Source of the DNA: Spirochaetia bacterium UBA2205 | GTDB lineage: Bacteria; Spirochaetota; UBA4802; UB4802 | Reading direction: 5' to 3' | Length of the DNA: 64,000 bases | Assembly (NCBI GenBank): GCA_002328585.1 | Contig: DCUV01000046.1 | Span: 19,136-83,135 of the forward strand | Shown here: one piece after another, positions 8,578 through 17,759 of the stretch | How the letters are laid out: the number at the start of each line of letters is the position of its first letter | How positions within the stretch are numbered: the stretch's first letter is position 1 | Made by a program: the position numbers and the translations under genes | The notes under the pieces: model-generated | Database searches by the model: none | What the model was told of the DNA's origin: nothing | The model's input: the letters and a program-made list of their open reading frames with translations, nothing else

Positions 8578-8933
8578 GGGAACATTTACAATTTTACTTT
8601 TTATTACCGTTGTGAGCACCACCAGTGATACAATAGCTCTGTTTTAATTGCCGGATGGATAGGAAAAGGATTTTTTGAAGGTGTGAACGCTATATTTTTT
8701 GCAGTAATAACTACCAAAAATTGTATAGATAAATGTAAGCCAAACTATTATTTCCTGGTTTAACCATTAATTGTAGAATTTGCTTGTAATGCAAAGGGTC
8801 AACGAATTGCTGTATTGAAAATAAAAAACTTTTTTATGTATTGAATTTTTTTGTGTTGAATTATATTGGTACTATATGATAGTATTTACTATTATTGAAA
8901 TTGTAGTACTTTTATAGTATAAGCAGGTGATAT
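8578..8933. other. intergenic region upstream of cheW
   Basis: 356 bases, AT-rich, with no terminator hairpin and no convincing gene. A frame around 8655-8755 reads a hydrophobic run (WIGKGFFEGVNAIFFAVITT) but has no start or ribosome-binding site, so I treat it as chance or decay. The last 80 bases are very AT-rich (a -10-like TACTAT at about 8870) and probably hold the cheW promoter. Confidence 0.5.
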
Positions 8934-9428
8934 ATGAATAATGAACTGATAAGTATTGCAGCAAAAACAGCCGAATCGGTTATTGATACTAATGATTCGC
9001 TTGATATAATACAGTTAGTTAGTTTTAAGCTTGATAAAATAGAATATGGTATAGATATTTTATCAGTTCATGAAATACTTCGTATACCTGAAATTACACG
9101 GCTTCCCAATGCTCCTGACTATATTAAAGGTGTTATTAATCTGCGTGGCAATGTGATACCCGTTGTAGATATCCGAATGCGCTTTGGTATGCCATCTGCA
9201 CCAGTGACCGAATTGAGCAGAATAATAGTTGTTGAGATTGGAGAAAAATTAGTTGGGTTAATGGTTGACAATGTTTACCAGGTAATACGGCTTTCACGTT
9301 CAAGGATTGATGAGCCGCATGAATTAATTGAAGGCATTTCAACCGAATTTATCAATGGTATAGGGAGATTACAGGACAGGCTTATTGTTATATTACGTTT
9401 AGACAATATCCTGTTTGGTGAAGAGTAG
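8934..9428 (+). CDS. cheW: chemotaxis coupling protein CheW
   Basis: 164 residues; couples chemoreceptors to CheA. The core is IQLVSFKLDKIEYGIDILSVHEILRIPEITRLPNAPDYIKGVINLRGNVIPVVDIRMRFGM in pieces: VHEILR, LPNAPDYIKGVINLRGNVIPVVD, and the C-terminal GIGRLQDRLIVILRLDNI. A roughly 25-residue N-terminal extension precedes the domain. First gene of cheW-cheA-cheB; AGGTGAT is the ribosome-binding site. Confidence 0.95.
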   Translation: MNNELISIAAKTAESVIDTNDSLDIIQLVSFKLDKIEYGIDILSVHEILRIPEITRLPNAPDYIKGVINLRGNVIPVVDIRMRFGMPSAPVTELSRIIVVEIGEKLVGLMVDNVYQVIRLSRSRIDEPHELIEGISTEFINGIGRLQDRLIVILRLDNILFGEE

Positions 9429-9462
9429 CACATAAAACTAAATATTAGTTCGAGGTAAAACG

Positions 9463-12400
9463 ATGGGCTTTTCCTTGGGTGAGTATCAGGATATTTTTTT
9501 AGAAGAAGCTGATGAACAACTACAGGAGCTAAATGAGAACCTGTTGCAACTGGAAAAAAATCCTTCAGATGAAGATATTATAAATAATATTTTTAGAGCT
9601 GCGCACTCTTTAAAAAGTTCTGCAGCTTTTGTTGGGTTGACTGATCTAAGTGATCTGGCACATAAAATGGAAAATTTATTGCAGGGTATTCGCGACAAGG
9701 TAATGGATATAACACCTTCAATTGTTGATGTTTTATTCCAATGCTTTGATGTCATTAATGAGGTTATACACGAAGTTTCAGCGGGGAATCCACCCACTAA
9801 AGATTTTACAGGATTAATTAAAAAAATAGAAGGAGTTTCTACTCATTTTGAAAAGCCCGCTGAAAAAAAAGAACAACCTATAACAAGGAAGATTCAGCTT
9901 CCAGCTAATATAGTAAAAGATATTCGTGATGGGATAAACAGCGGCCTATCATGCTGTGAGGTTAGCATTACCCTTGATACTGATGCTGCAATGAAATCAT
10001 TAAAAGTTCAGCTTGTGCTTGCCAATCTTGAAAAGATAGGGGATGTCCTTGTGACTATCCCTGCTATTGAAGACGTTTCTCTACCTGGATTTAATAACTG
10101 TGTACAGATAATTTTACTTACGGCTGCGCCAGTGGATGAGATCAGGAAAGTATGCGAAGTTGACCAGGTAATCAGGATAGACCTGAGAAAAATTGAGCTG
10201 GTCAAAAAAGATAATAAAGTTGCTTTGAAGTATCACCAGCAGGAAACGCTTTTTGAAGAAAAACAAGAAGCTGTTGCCAAACAACCGGATTTTGAAGAGG
10301 ATATGGTGCCCGATGAGGAAGAGAAAGATGAGATTATTATACGATCAAAAGACGATAAGAAAACAGTTCAACTGAGGACAGTAAAGGTATCGGTAGATAA
10401 ATTAGACCAATTGTTGAATAATGTGGGGGAACTTGTTATAGCTAATTCCGGTTTTTACAAATTGTATGAAGAAATGCGACGCCTTTCTGTTGAAAAGACT
10501 ATTATTAATGAATTTAAAAACAGAATGGAGCAGATGTCCCGCATTGCAAAGGATTTACAAAGCGGAATTATGAAAACAAGGATGGTGCCCATTGGTCAGG
10601 TCTTTACACGATTTAATAGATTGGTCCGCGATTTAGCAAAAGAGTTTGATAAAAAAGTTATCATGGAAATAAAGGGGGAAGAAACTGAACTTGATAAAAA
10701 AGTTATAGATGTTATTGGCGAACCACTCATGCACCTGATCAGAAATGCTGTTGATCATGGTGTTGAATCGGTAGAAGAAAGACGGCAGTTGAAAAAACCA
10801 GATGTCGCAACAATAACCCTTAATGCATATCAGGGAGGAAATCAGATATTTGTTGAGGTAAGTGATGATGGCAGGGGATTGGACTATAAAAAAATAAAAT
10901 CAAAAGCTATTGAGATGAATTTGACTACACCGGAAATAGTTGCGAATATGGATAGAGATGAATTAGCCAGCTTTATTTTTATGCCTGGTTTTTCCACCTC
11001 AGAAAAAGTTACCGATATTTCGGGTCGCGGTGTTGGAATGAATGTTGTACAGGAAACTGTTAATGAATTAAATGGTAGCGTATCAATTGAAAGTGAGCCA
11101 GGAATGGGTACGCGTTTTATTTTAAGCTTCCCGCTTACCCTGGCAATCATACCTGCGATCATGGTCAGAGTACAAAGGGAATTATTTGCGATACCACTTT
11201 CAGATGTAATTGAGACTATCAAAATATTACCTGATGAGATAACAACCATTGAAGGGCATGAGGTTATAAATCTTAGAGGTGAAATACTTTCACTTATACG
11301 CTTAAATAATTTTGTAGGAATAAATAGTATATTAAAAGATAATGAAAGGATGCCAGTAGTTGTTGTAGGCTATGGCAATAGAAAAATAGGTATCGTCGTA
11401 GATTTGCTTGAAGGTAAGCAGGAGATAGTTATTAAATCATTGGAGCAAAATTACAAAACAGTTCCGGGGCTTGCAGGTGCATCTATCTTAGGTGATGGTA
11501 GTATATGCCTTATTCTTGATATATCATCTATGATTAATAAAGTAATAATGCAGCAGGATATGCTATCGCATAAAGAAAAACAGAGAGTGCTGGATACAAG
11601 GCAGGCATCGGTGGAAGTTGTAAAACATGAAACAACAAAAGACGCTGCTGCAAAACCAGAACATGATGATCACTATAAAAAGGATATCAGGGAATCTGTT
11701 ACAGCTACTGAGATGCCCATAAAAGAGGATATTGTTTTTAAGAAACAATTAAATGAAGAGATTGTCGAAATAGAAGAAACTCAAATAGGGGAATCAGAAA
11801 AAAGTCAATACAACAATATAATTGAAAAACAGGTTCATAATGCCCTTGAAGAGTTTAAATCGGAGCTGAAGGAAAAAATAAAAACAACCCTTGGTGAAGA
11901 AAACGAAATTTATAAAAAATTAGGTATATCAGATGATGATCTTGCAAACGTTCAGGTTCTTGCAAATGTTGGGATTACTGATGCTGCAGAAAAACTTTCA
12001 AAAATACTGGGCAGAAGAGTTGATCTGTCCATACCGGATGTATCAGTACTGGCGATAGAAACAATCCCTCAATTCTTTGGTGATATTGACAGTGTTTATC
12101 TTGGCGTTTATATGCCAATTGTTGGACAGATTAATGGTACCATTCTTTTCAGTTTACATCAAGAATCCGGTTATGAACTTGTTGATATGCTGCTTGGATT
12201 ACCTCAGGGTACAACCACATCATTAAGCGAAGATGGTGAATCAGTTCTTAAAGAAGTTACGAATATTGTTGGTTCGGCTGTCGTTAATGCATTTGCTGAT
12301 AAAATAGAAATGGCAATAAAGCCAACTGTTCCATCAGTTGTTCATGATTACATGCAATCGATACTTGATTCCATTCTGGCTTTTCATACAGCGGAAAATG

Positions 12401-12519
12401 AATATGCCCTGGTGATGGATACTGAATTTTTCCACCAGGATGACAGAGTGATTGGTAAACTTATGATAATGCCAACAACTTCATCATTAAGTACGATAGT
12501 TGAAAGGTTGCGAAATTAA
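9463..12519 (+). CDS. cheA: chemotaxis histidine kinase CheA fused to a CheC-like phosphatase domain
   Basis: 1018 residues, far longer than the usual 650-750. Order: HPt domain (phosphorylated His48 in AAHSLKSSAAF), a P2-like domain (about 145-250), dimerisation helices, ATPase domain (HLIRNAVDHGVE, DDGRGLD, GRGVGMNVV), CheW-like domain (about 555-700), a charged linker, and a CheC-like domain from about 815. CheC sites follow (D/S)xxxExxN-x22-P. The second copy is intact (Ser927, Glu931, Asn934, Pro957); the first keeps Asn835 but has Val832 in place of Glu. I infer that it phosphorylates CheB/CheY and also carries CheY-P phosphatase activity. Confidence 0.93.
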   Translation: MGFSLGEYQDIFLEEADEQLQELNENLLQLEKNPSDEDIINNIFRAAHSLKSSAAFVGLTDLSDLAHKMENLLQGIRDKVMDITPSIVDVLFQCFDVINEVIHEVSAGNPPTKDFTGLIKKIEGVSTHFEKPAEKKEQPITRKIQLPANIVKDIRDGINSGLSCCEVSITLDTDAAMKSLKVQLVLANLEKIGDVLVTIPAIEDVSLPGFNNCVQIILLTAAPVDEIRKVCEVDQVIRIDLRKIELVKKDNKVALKYHQQETLFEEKQEAVAKQPDFEEDMVPDEEEKDEIIIRSKDDKKTVQLRTVKVSVDKLDQLLNNVGELVIANSGFYKLYEEMRRLSVEKTIINEFKNRMEQMSRIAKDLQSGIMKTRMVPIGQVFTRFNRLVRDLAKEFDKKVIMEIKGEETELDKKVIDVIGEPLMHLIRNAVDHGVESVEERRQLKKPDVATITLNAYQGGNQIFVEVSDDGRGLDYKKIKSKAIEMNLTTPEIVANMDRDELASFIFMPGFSTSEKVTDISGRGVGMNVVQETVNELNGSVSIESEPGMGTRFILSFPLTLAIIPAIMVRVQRELFAIPLSDVIETIKILPDEITTIEGHEVINLRGEILSLIRLNNFVGINSILKDNERMPVVVVGYGNRKIGIVVDLLEGKQEIVIKSLEQNYKTVPGLAGASILGDGSICLILDISSMINKVIMQQDMLSHKEKQRVLDTRQASVEVVKHETTKDAAAKPEHDDHYKKDIRESVTATEMPIKEDIVFKKQLNEEIVEIEETQIGESEKSQYNNIIEKQVHNALEEFKSELKEKIKTTLGEENEIYKKLGISDDDLANVQVLANVGITDAAEKLSKILGRRVDLSIPDVSVLAIETIPQFFGDIDSVYLGVYMPIVGQINGTILFSLHQESGYELVDMLLGLPQGTTTSLSEDGESVLKEVTNIVGSAVVNAFADKIEMAIKPTVPSVVHDYMQSILDSILAFHTAENEYALVMDTEFFHQDDRVIGKLMIMPTTSSLSTIVERLRN

Positions 12520-12524
12520 TCTCT

Positions 12525-13571
12525 ATGTCACAAAAAATTAAGGTCATGGTTGTTGACGATTCTGCTCTTGTCAGAAAAGTCATAACTGATATTCTTGAAA
12601 GTGACAAAGATATAGAGGTTATTGGCACTGCAAATAATGGCAAATCTGCAGTATTTAAAAATCTGACTCTTAATCCTGATGTAATTACAATGGATATAGA
12701 AATGCCCATAATGGATGGGCTTGAAGCATTGCAGGAAATCATAAAGACTAACCCAAAACCTGTCATTATGATGAGTGTGCTGACGCAATATGGTGCTGAA
12801 GCAACGTTTAGAGCACTGGAATTCGGGGCAATTGATTTTATTCCTAAACCTTCAAATCTTCTGGCAATGAGCATGGATGATATTGCAGAATTACTTATAT
12901 CGAAAGTAAAGGCTGTGGCACGCATATCCCTGAAGATATCTCATAGCAAAGATATAATGAATAGACAATCAACAAAGCTGACGGTTGATAGTAATCAAAA
13001 AAGGGTAAAAAAAATTGTTGGGATTGGTACGTCAACTGGTGGACCATCGGCATTACAACGGGTATTACAAAAATTGCCAGGAAACTTTCCTTCACCAATA
13101 CTTGTTGTACAACATATGCCTCCAGGATTTACAAAGGCATTTGCCGAACGATTGGATAGTCTATGTTATGTTTCTGTTAAGGAAGCTGAAGATAGCGAAG
13201 AAGCTGTGGATGGATGTGTATATATCGCGCCGGGAGATTCTCATATTGTGATGGAAAAAATGAACAATAAACGTATCATACGGTTGTCACAGTCTGATAA
13301 GGTATCGGGTCACAGGCCCTCAGCGGATGTCTTGTTTCAATCGATGGTAAAAGCAGATCTGGAAAATAATATAGGGGTGATAATGACCGGAATGGGACGA
13401 GATGGAGCTATGGGTATTAAAGAAATTCATAATAATGGTGGGTATACTATTGCACAGAATGAATCAACGTCAGTGGTATATGGTATGAATAGGGTAGCGG
13501 TAGAAATGGGAGCGATTGATGCAGTTGTTGATCTGGATTCAATCCCTGATGAAATAGTAGCTCGTATATAG
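12525..13571 (+). CDS. cheB: chemotaxis response regulator and receptor methylesterase CheB
   Basis: 348 residues. The N-terminal receiver domain has Asp57 (VITMDIEMP). The C-terminal methylesterase has the catalytic Ser in GTSTGGPSAL, His in VVQHMPPGFT and Asp in GMGRDGAMG. It removes methyl groups from receptor glutamates. It follows cheA by 5 bases, so the two are coupled. The matching methyltransferase gene cheR and any receptor gene are absent from this window. Confidence 0.96.
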   Translation: MSQKIKVMVVDDSALVRKVITDILESDKDIEVIGTANNGKSAVFKNLTLNPDVITMDIEMPIMDGLEALQEIIKTNPKPVIMMSVLTQYGAEATFRALEFGAIDFIPKPSNLLAMSMDDIAELLISKVKAVARISLKISHSKDIMNRQSTKLTVDSNQKRVKKIVGIGTSTGGPSALQRVLQKLPGNFPSPILVVQHMPPGFTKAFAERLDSLCYVSVKEAEDSEEAVDGCVYIAPGDSHIVMEKMNNKRIIRLSQSDKVSGHRPSADVLFQSMVKADLENNIGVIMTGMGRDGAMGIKEIHNNGGYTIAQNESTSVVYGMNRVAVEMGAIDAVVDLDSIPDEIVARI

Positions 13572-13754
13572 GTTGTTTGTTATAGCTGATATTAGACGGT
13601 TACAGTTTATAAGAGTATTCGATGCAGGAGTATTAGTAAAAAATTGTAATTAATATAAATTTTTTCTTGAATGAAATAGGCTTATCAGTAATATGTATTT
13701 AAGATTATATACCGACGTGTGGATGTGGGATATTATATACTTTGGGGTAAGGCT

Positions 13755-14114
13755 ATGGCTAAAATACTAATAGTAGATGATGCAAAATTTATGAGAACCC
13801 TTGTCAAAGATGCATTGGTCCCAAGAGGGCATGAAATTATTGGTGAGGCTGAAAATGGTGTTGAAGCTGTTCAGCTTTATAAAAAATTACGGCCAGATCT
13901 GGTTACCATGGATATTACAATGCGTGAAAAAGATGGTATTGAAGCAGCTGAGGAAATTTTACTGTTTGATCCCAATGCACGTATTATAATGGTAACCGCT
14001 TTGGGTCAGGAAAATTTATTAACCAGAGCAATAAAAATTGGAGTTAAAGATTTTGTAGTTAAACCATTCCCTCCCGAAAGACTTCAAAAAGCTGCAGATA
14101 AGGCATTAGCATAA
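13755..14114 (+). CDS. cheY: response regulator CheY
   Basis: 119 residues, a single receiver domain: acidic pocket Asp8/Asp9, phospho-acceptor Asp53 (LVTMDITM), Thr in MVTALG and Lys in VVKPFPP. CheY-P binds the flagellar switch. The start at 13755 (MAKILIVDDAKFM) is preceded by GGGGTAAGG; an in-frame earlier start at 13719 adds an unusual leader and is rejected. The 183-base gap after cheB is AT-rich and probably contains its own promoter. Confidence 0.92.
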   Translation: MAKILIVDDAKFMRTLVKDALVPRGHEIIGEAENGVEAVQLYKKLRPDLVTMDITMREKDGIEAAEEILLFDPNARIIMVTALGQENLLTRAIKIGVKDFVVKPFPPERLQKAADKALA

Positions 14115-14193
14115 ATACATCGTAGAATGAATTAAGGAATTATTGCAAACTTGTATTATTTAAATAATAAAAATTAATTATCGTTGCATAAAT

Positions 14194-14223
14194 AAAAAGA
14201 TTGTCATTAATAGTCTTTTTTTT
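14194..14223 (+). terminator. weak terminator after cheY
   Basis: AAAAAGA and TCTTTTTTT flank an AT-rich loop and are followed by Ts, 80 bases after the cheY stop. The stem is short and AT-only apart from one pair. Confidence 0.4.
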
Positions 14224-14259
14224 ATAATTAAAAAAACTATTTGTTATTGTGGTTAAATC

Positions 14260-15009
14260 ATGGTTTCATCACAGGAAATTGAAGCGCAATGTATTTTGCA
14301 TATAAATAATTTTGAAGGTCCACTGGATTTACTATGGGAGCTTATTAAAAAGTCTAAAATAGAAATAACGCAGGTTTCCATAGCTGAAATTACTGATCAG
14401 TATTGTAACTATCTGTCCCTTATGGAGAAGATAAATATTCCAATTGCTATGGATTTTATTGTTATGGCAAGCGAGCTTATTTACTACAAATCAAAAGCAC
14501 TATTACCTGGTGCTGATATTGGAGATGAATTTTTTGTCCCACCTTTGCCTCCTGAATTAATACAAAAATTACTTGAATTTAAGAAATATCAGCTTGCTTC
14601 AAAGAATTTGATTTCATTACATGCAATGCAATCAGATGTATTTACAAGGCAGCCAAATCTTGTTAACAATGATGAAGTTGTATATTTAGAAGTTAACCTT
14701 TTTGATCTTCTCAATGCCTTTGTTGATGTCCTTGAATCTGAAAAAGAGGTTGAGAGCCAGAGTATAGTATTTGATGAAATTCTTGTTAGTGATCGTATTA
14801 TACTACTTATAAGCATGCTGCAGGATACAGAGCAGATTGAGTTTAATGAGCTATTTCCACAAAAACCTGGAAGGATGGAAGTGGTAGTTACGTTACTGGC
14901 GGTATTGGAAATGATCCGTATTGGTGCAATAGCAGTATTACAAAATGCACAATTTGGCAATATTTATATTTTTAAAAAATCGTTGGAAAAAGCTGAATTA
15001 ATATATTGA
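14260..15009 (+). CDS. scpA: segregation and condensation protein ScpA
   Basis: 249 residues, the kleisin that bridges the two SMC heads. The N-terminal motif HINNFEGPLDLLWELIKKSKIEI and then MDFIVMASELIYYKSKALLP are diagnostic; the C-terminal winged helix is about 170-249. It pairs with scpB 25 bases downstream. The start has no strong Shine-Dalgarno. Confidence 0.95.
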   Translation: MVSSQEIEAQCILHINNFEGPLDLLWELIKKSKIEITQVSIAEITDQYCNYLSLMEKINIPIAMDFIVMASELIYYKSKALLPGADIGDEFFVPPLPPELIQKLLEFKKYQLASKNLISLHAMQSDVFTRQPNLVNNDEVVYLEVNLFDLLNAFVDVLESEKEVESQSIVFDEILVSDRIILLISMLQDTEQIEFNELFPQKPGRMEVVVTLLAVLEMIRIGAIAVLQNAQFGNIYIFKKSLEKAELIY

Positions 15010-15034
15010 GGTAACATCGACACAGGGAATAATT

Positions 15035-15664
15035 ATGAATGATGATAGCGTTCAGGAAAATGAAAATTTAGAAAAGGTAGATGGAGCTGATGAAATTAAT
15101 TCTCAGGACGAATTATCTGAAGAGATGTCAGAGGGGAATGATATTTTTGGTATTATTGAAGCTATTCTTTTTATCTCTTCGGAACCAGTACCACTCAATT
15201 TTTTTACAAAGCAAATAGGAATAGATGCGACACAGGCAAAAATAATTATTGATTCGCTCATTGATGAATATGAAGACAGAGATAGAGGAATTAAGCTTGT
15301 TGAAATATCTGGCGGATATCAGTTTGTTACAAATCCTAAATTTGCTGCTGCCGTACGGCAGGCTATGGGGTATAAAAAGAAAGAAACATTATCAAAAGGG
15401 ATGCTTGAAACATTAGCTATCATTGCCTATAAACAGCCAATTATGTTGGCAGAAATTGAGGAATTGCGTGGAGTATCTTCCCGAATGATGCTGGCAGCTC
15501 TGATGCGAAAGAATCTCATTAGACCGGTTGGAAGAAAAGATATTCCGGGACGACCTTTATTATATGGTACTACTGATGAGTTTTTGAAATATTTTGGATT
15601 GAATAAGTTGTCAGATTTACCAAAATTATCTGAGATAAAAGAATATAATTTTGAAGAGGAGTGA
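15035..15664 (+). CDS. scpB: segregation and condensation protein ScpB
   Basis: 209 residues: an acidic N-terminal 40, then two winged-helix domains (IIEAILFISSEPVPLNFF, ETLAIIAYKQPIMLAEIEELRGV, PGRPLLYGTTDEFLKYFGL). It works with ScpA and SMC in chromosome compaction. The following pheA start codon sits one base after its stop, so the scp and aromatic genes form one transcription unit. Confidence 0.95.
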   Translation: MNDDSVQENENLEKVDGADEINSQDELSEEMSEGNDIFGIIEAILFISSEPVPLNFFTKQIGIDATQAKIIIDSLIDEYEDRDRGIKLVEISGGYQFVTNPKFAAAVRQAMGYKKKETLSKGMLETLAIIAYKQPIMLAEIEELRGVSSRMMLAALMRKNLIRPVGRKDIPGRPLLYGTTDEFLKYFGLNKLSDLPKLSEIKEYNFEEE

Positions 15665-15665
15665 A

Positions 15666-16712
15666 ATGGAGAATAGTAATTTTGAAAATACTGTTGTTGA
15701 AACAATTTCTCAATATGTTGATACGTATATAAAAGAATTAAAGGATGTTGTTCAAGATGGGGAACAGGGCATATTTGCTGTAAAAGCAAAGATGATTTCG
15801 AATCTTAAGCAACATGCCAGGCCGCCATTAACTATAGAATTAGTTGAAAAAATAGCAACTGAAATTTTTTCACTGGCAGTATCAGTTGTAAAGCCTATCA
15901 CGGTGGCTTATTTAGGACCCATAGGAACGTTTACTCACATTGCACTTCTGGAAATCTTTGGAGATGCCATCGAAGCGGTGGCTCACAGAACTATCTCTGA
16001 TGTTTTTGATGAGGTTGAAACAGGCAGAGCAACATTTGGTGTTGTCCCAATTGAGAATACTACTGAAGGTGCAGTGACCTATACCATGGATGAATTTCTT
16101 GAAACAGATTTAAATATTGTTTCTGAAAAATATTTGCGTATCACCTATAGCCTGCTGTCAGTATGTGACAACATCGATAAGATTAAAAAGATTTATTCCC
16201 ATCCTCAATCACTGGCTCAATGTAAAAACTGGCTTAAAGCAAATGTACCTAATGTAGAAATAATTCAGCTCAATTCAACGGCAAAAGCTGCTGAAACAGC
16301 TTCATGGGATAAATATTCGGCAGCTATCGCTTCAACTATTTCTGCCAAAATTTATAATCTGAATATTATCGCTGATGGGATTGAAGATTCACGACAAAAC
16401 TTTACCCGCTTTTTAGTTTTAGGTAAACATGCCAATCCACCTTCAAAAAATGATAAGACATCGATAGTATGTGCAGTTAAAGATCAGCCTGGAGCTTTGT
16501 ATAAACTGTTAAAGCCATTCAGCGATCATGGTATAAATATGACAATGATTGAATCGCGTCCTGATAAACGAAAAATGTGGGCATATAATTTTTTTATAGA
16601 TTTTATGGGGCATAAAACAGATCCGGTGGTACAGGAAGCGTTAGAAAATATGAAACAGGAAACAATATTTTTGAAGATATTAGGATCATATGAGGCTGAG
16701 AAGCATGAATAA
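15666..16712 (+). CDS. pheA: prephenate dehydratase with degenerate chorismate mutase-like N-terminus
   Basis: 348 residues. It converts prephenate to phenylpyruvate in phenylalanine synthesis. The dehydratase domain starts at about 83 (VAYLGPIGTFTH) and includes VPIENTTEGAVTYTMDEFL. The ACT domain has the Phe-binding ESRP motif (MTMIESRPDKRKMWAYNFF), implying feedback inhibition. The first 80 residues end like a chorismate mutase domain (LTIELVEKIATEIFSLA), but I cannot place the active-site arginines of the AroQ fold. The start at 15666 follows GAGGAG; an earlier ATG at 15651 inside scpB is rejected. Followed by aroF and tyrA. Confidence 0.9.
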   Translation: MENSNFENTVVETISQYVDTYIKELKDVVQDGEQGIFAVKAKMISNLKQHARPPLTIELVEKIATEIFSLAVSVVKPITVAYLGPIGTFTHIALLEIFGDAIEAVAHRTISDVFDEVETGRATFGVVPIENTTEGAVTYTMDEFLETDLNIVSEKYLRITYSLLSVCDNIDKIKKIYSHPQSLAQCKNWLKANVPNVEIIQLNSTAKAAETASWDKYSAAIASTISAKIYNLNIIADGIEDSRQNFTRFLVLGKHANPPSKNDKTSIVCAVKDQPGALYKLLKPFSDHGINMTMIESRPDKRKMWAYNFFIDFMGHKTDPVVQEALENMKQETIFLKILGSYEAEKHE

Positions 16713-16742
16713 AATATTTTCTGTTAATGGAGGAGATGGTAT

Positions 16743-17759
16743 ATGATTATTGTATTAAAACCTAATATAACACAAGATGAAATTGATCATATTGTTGGAA
16801 AGATAACATCGCTAAATTTACAGCCACATGTTTCAAAAGGACAATACCGTACTATTATTACTGTTATTGGTGATGAGGATATCATTCGCGAACAACCGCT
16901 TGAAGCAATTTCAGGGGTTGAGTCAGTAAAACCTATATTAAAGCCATATAAGTTAGCAAGTAAAGAGACTCATCCTGATAGAACTATTGTACGGGTTGGT
17001 GATGTTGTCATAGGTGGTGATAAATTAGTTTTAGTAGCCGGGCCATGCGCTGTTGAAGGTGAGAAAGAAATAATTGAGCATGCAAAGATGGTAAAAAAGG
17101 CAGGAGCATCCCTGCTCAGGGCTGGTGCATACAAGCCCCGTTCTTCTCCCTATACATTTCAGGGTTTTGGAGCGTTAGGTCTGAAATATTTAGCACGAGC
17201 AAAAGAAGAAACGGGATTACCGATAATTACCGAGGTGATGGATCCACGGGATGTGGGATTAATAGCTGAGTGTGCCGATGTATTGCAGGTGGGCACACGA
17301 AATATGCAGAATTTTAATTTATTAAAGGAGTTGGGTAAAATCGATAAGCCTATTCTTTTAAAGCGTGGTATGAGTGCCACTATTAATGAATTTTTGATGT
17401 CGGCAGAATATATTCTTTCACAGGGGAATAAGCAGGTTATTTTATGTCCACGGGGTATTCGTACTTTTGAGGATGTTACACGCAATACTCTTGATGCCGG
17501 AGCTGTGCCTGTGCTCAAAGATTTTTCGCATCTTCCTGTTATATGTGATCCAAGCCATGCAATGGGACTTAAAGATTATGTTGTAGCTGCAGCTTTAGCA
17601 TATGTTGCAGCAGGTGCTGATGGAATAATGGTGGAAGCGCACCCCAATCCGGAAGAAGCAATGTCTGATGGACAGCAAACAATTAATTATGAACAACTGG
17701 TTGATTTAAAGAAAAAACTTGTCAGTGTTGCACAGGCTTTGGGAAGAGGTATGTATTGA
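16743..17759 (+). CDS. aroF: 3-deoxy-D-arabino-heptulosonate 7-phosphate synthase, type I-beta
   Basis: 338 residues; first step of the shikimate pathway. An N-terminal ferredoxin-like regulatory domain (about 1-75, MIIVLKPNITQDEIDHIV) precedes the barrel (VLVAGPCAVEGEKEI, GAGASLLRAGAYKPRSSPY-type loop, GTRNMQNFNLLKELG, PVICDPSHAMG). The N-terminal domain resembles that of the Thermotoga enzyme, where it gives inhibition by aromatic amino acids. Good ribosome-binding site (GGAGGAGATGGTAT). Its stop overlaps the tyrA start (TGATG). Confidence 0.95.
   Translation: MIIVLKPNITQDEIDHIVGKITSLNLQPHVSKGQYRTIITVIGDEDIIREQPLEAISGVESVKPILKPYKLASKETHPDRTIVRVGDVVIGGDKLVLVAGPCAVEGEKEIIEHAKMVKKAGASLLRAGAYKPRSSPYTFQGFGALGLKYLARAKEETGLPIITEVMDPRDVGLIAECADVLQVGTRNMQNFNLLKELGKIDKPILLKRGMSATINEFLMSAEYILSQGNKQVILCPRGIRTFEDVTRNTLDAGAVPVLKDFSHLPVICDPSHAMGLKDYVVAAALAYVAAGADGIMVEAHPNPEEAMSDGQQTINYEQLVDLKKKLVSVAQALGRGMY

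Noticed and set aside
8655..8755. Possible decayed small membrane-protein gene before cheW
   Set aside because: No start codon, no ribosome-binding site and stops close by in every frame; too little signal.
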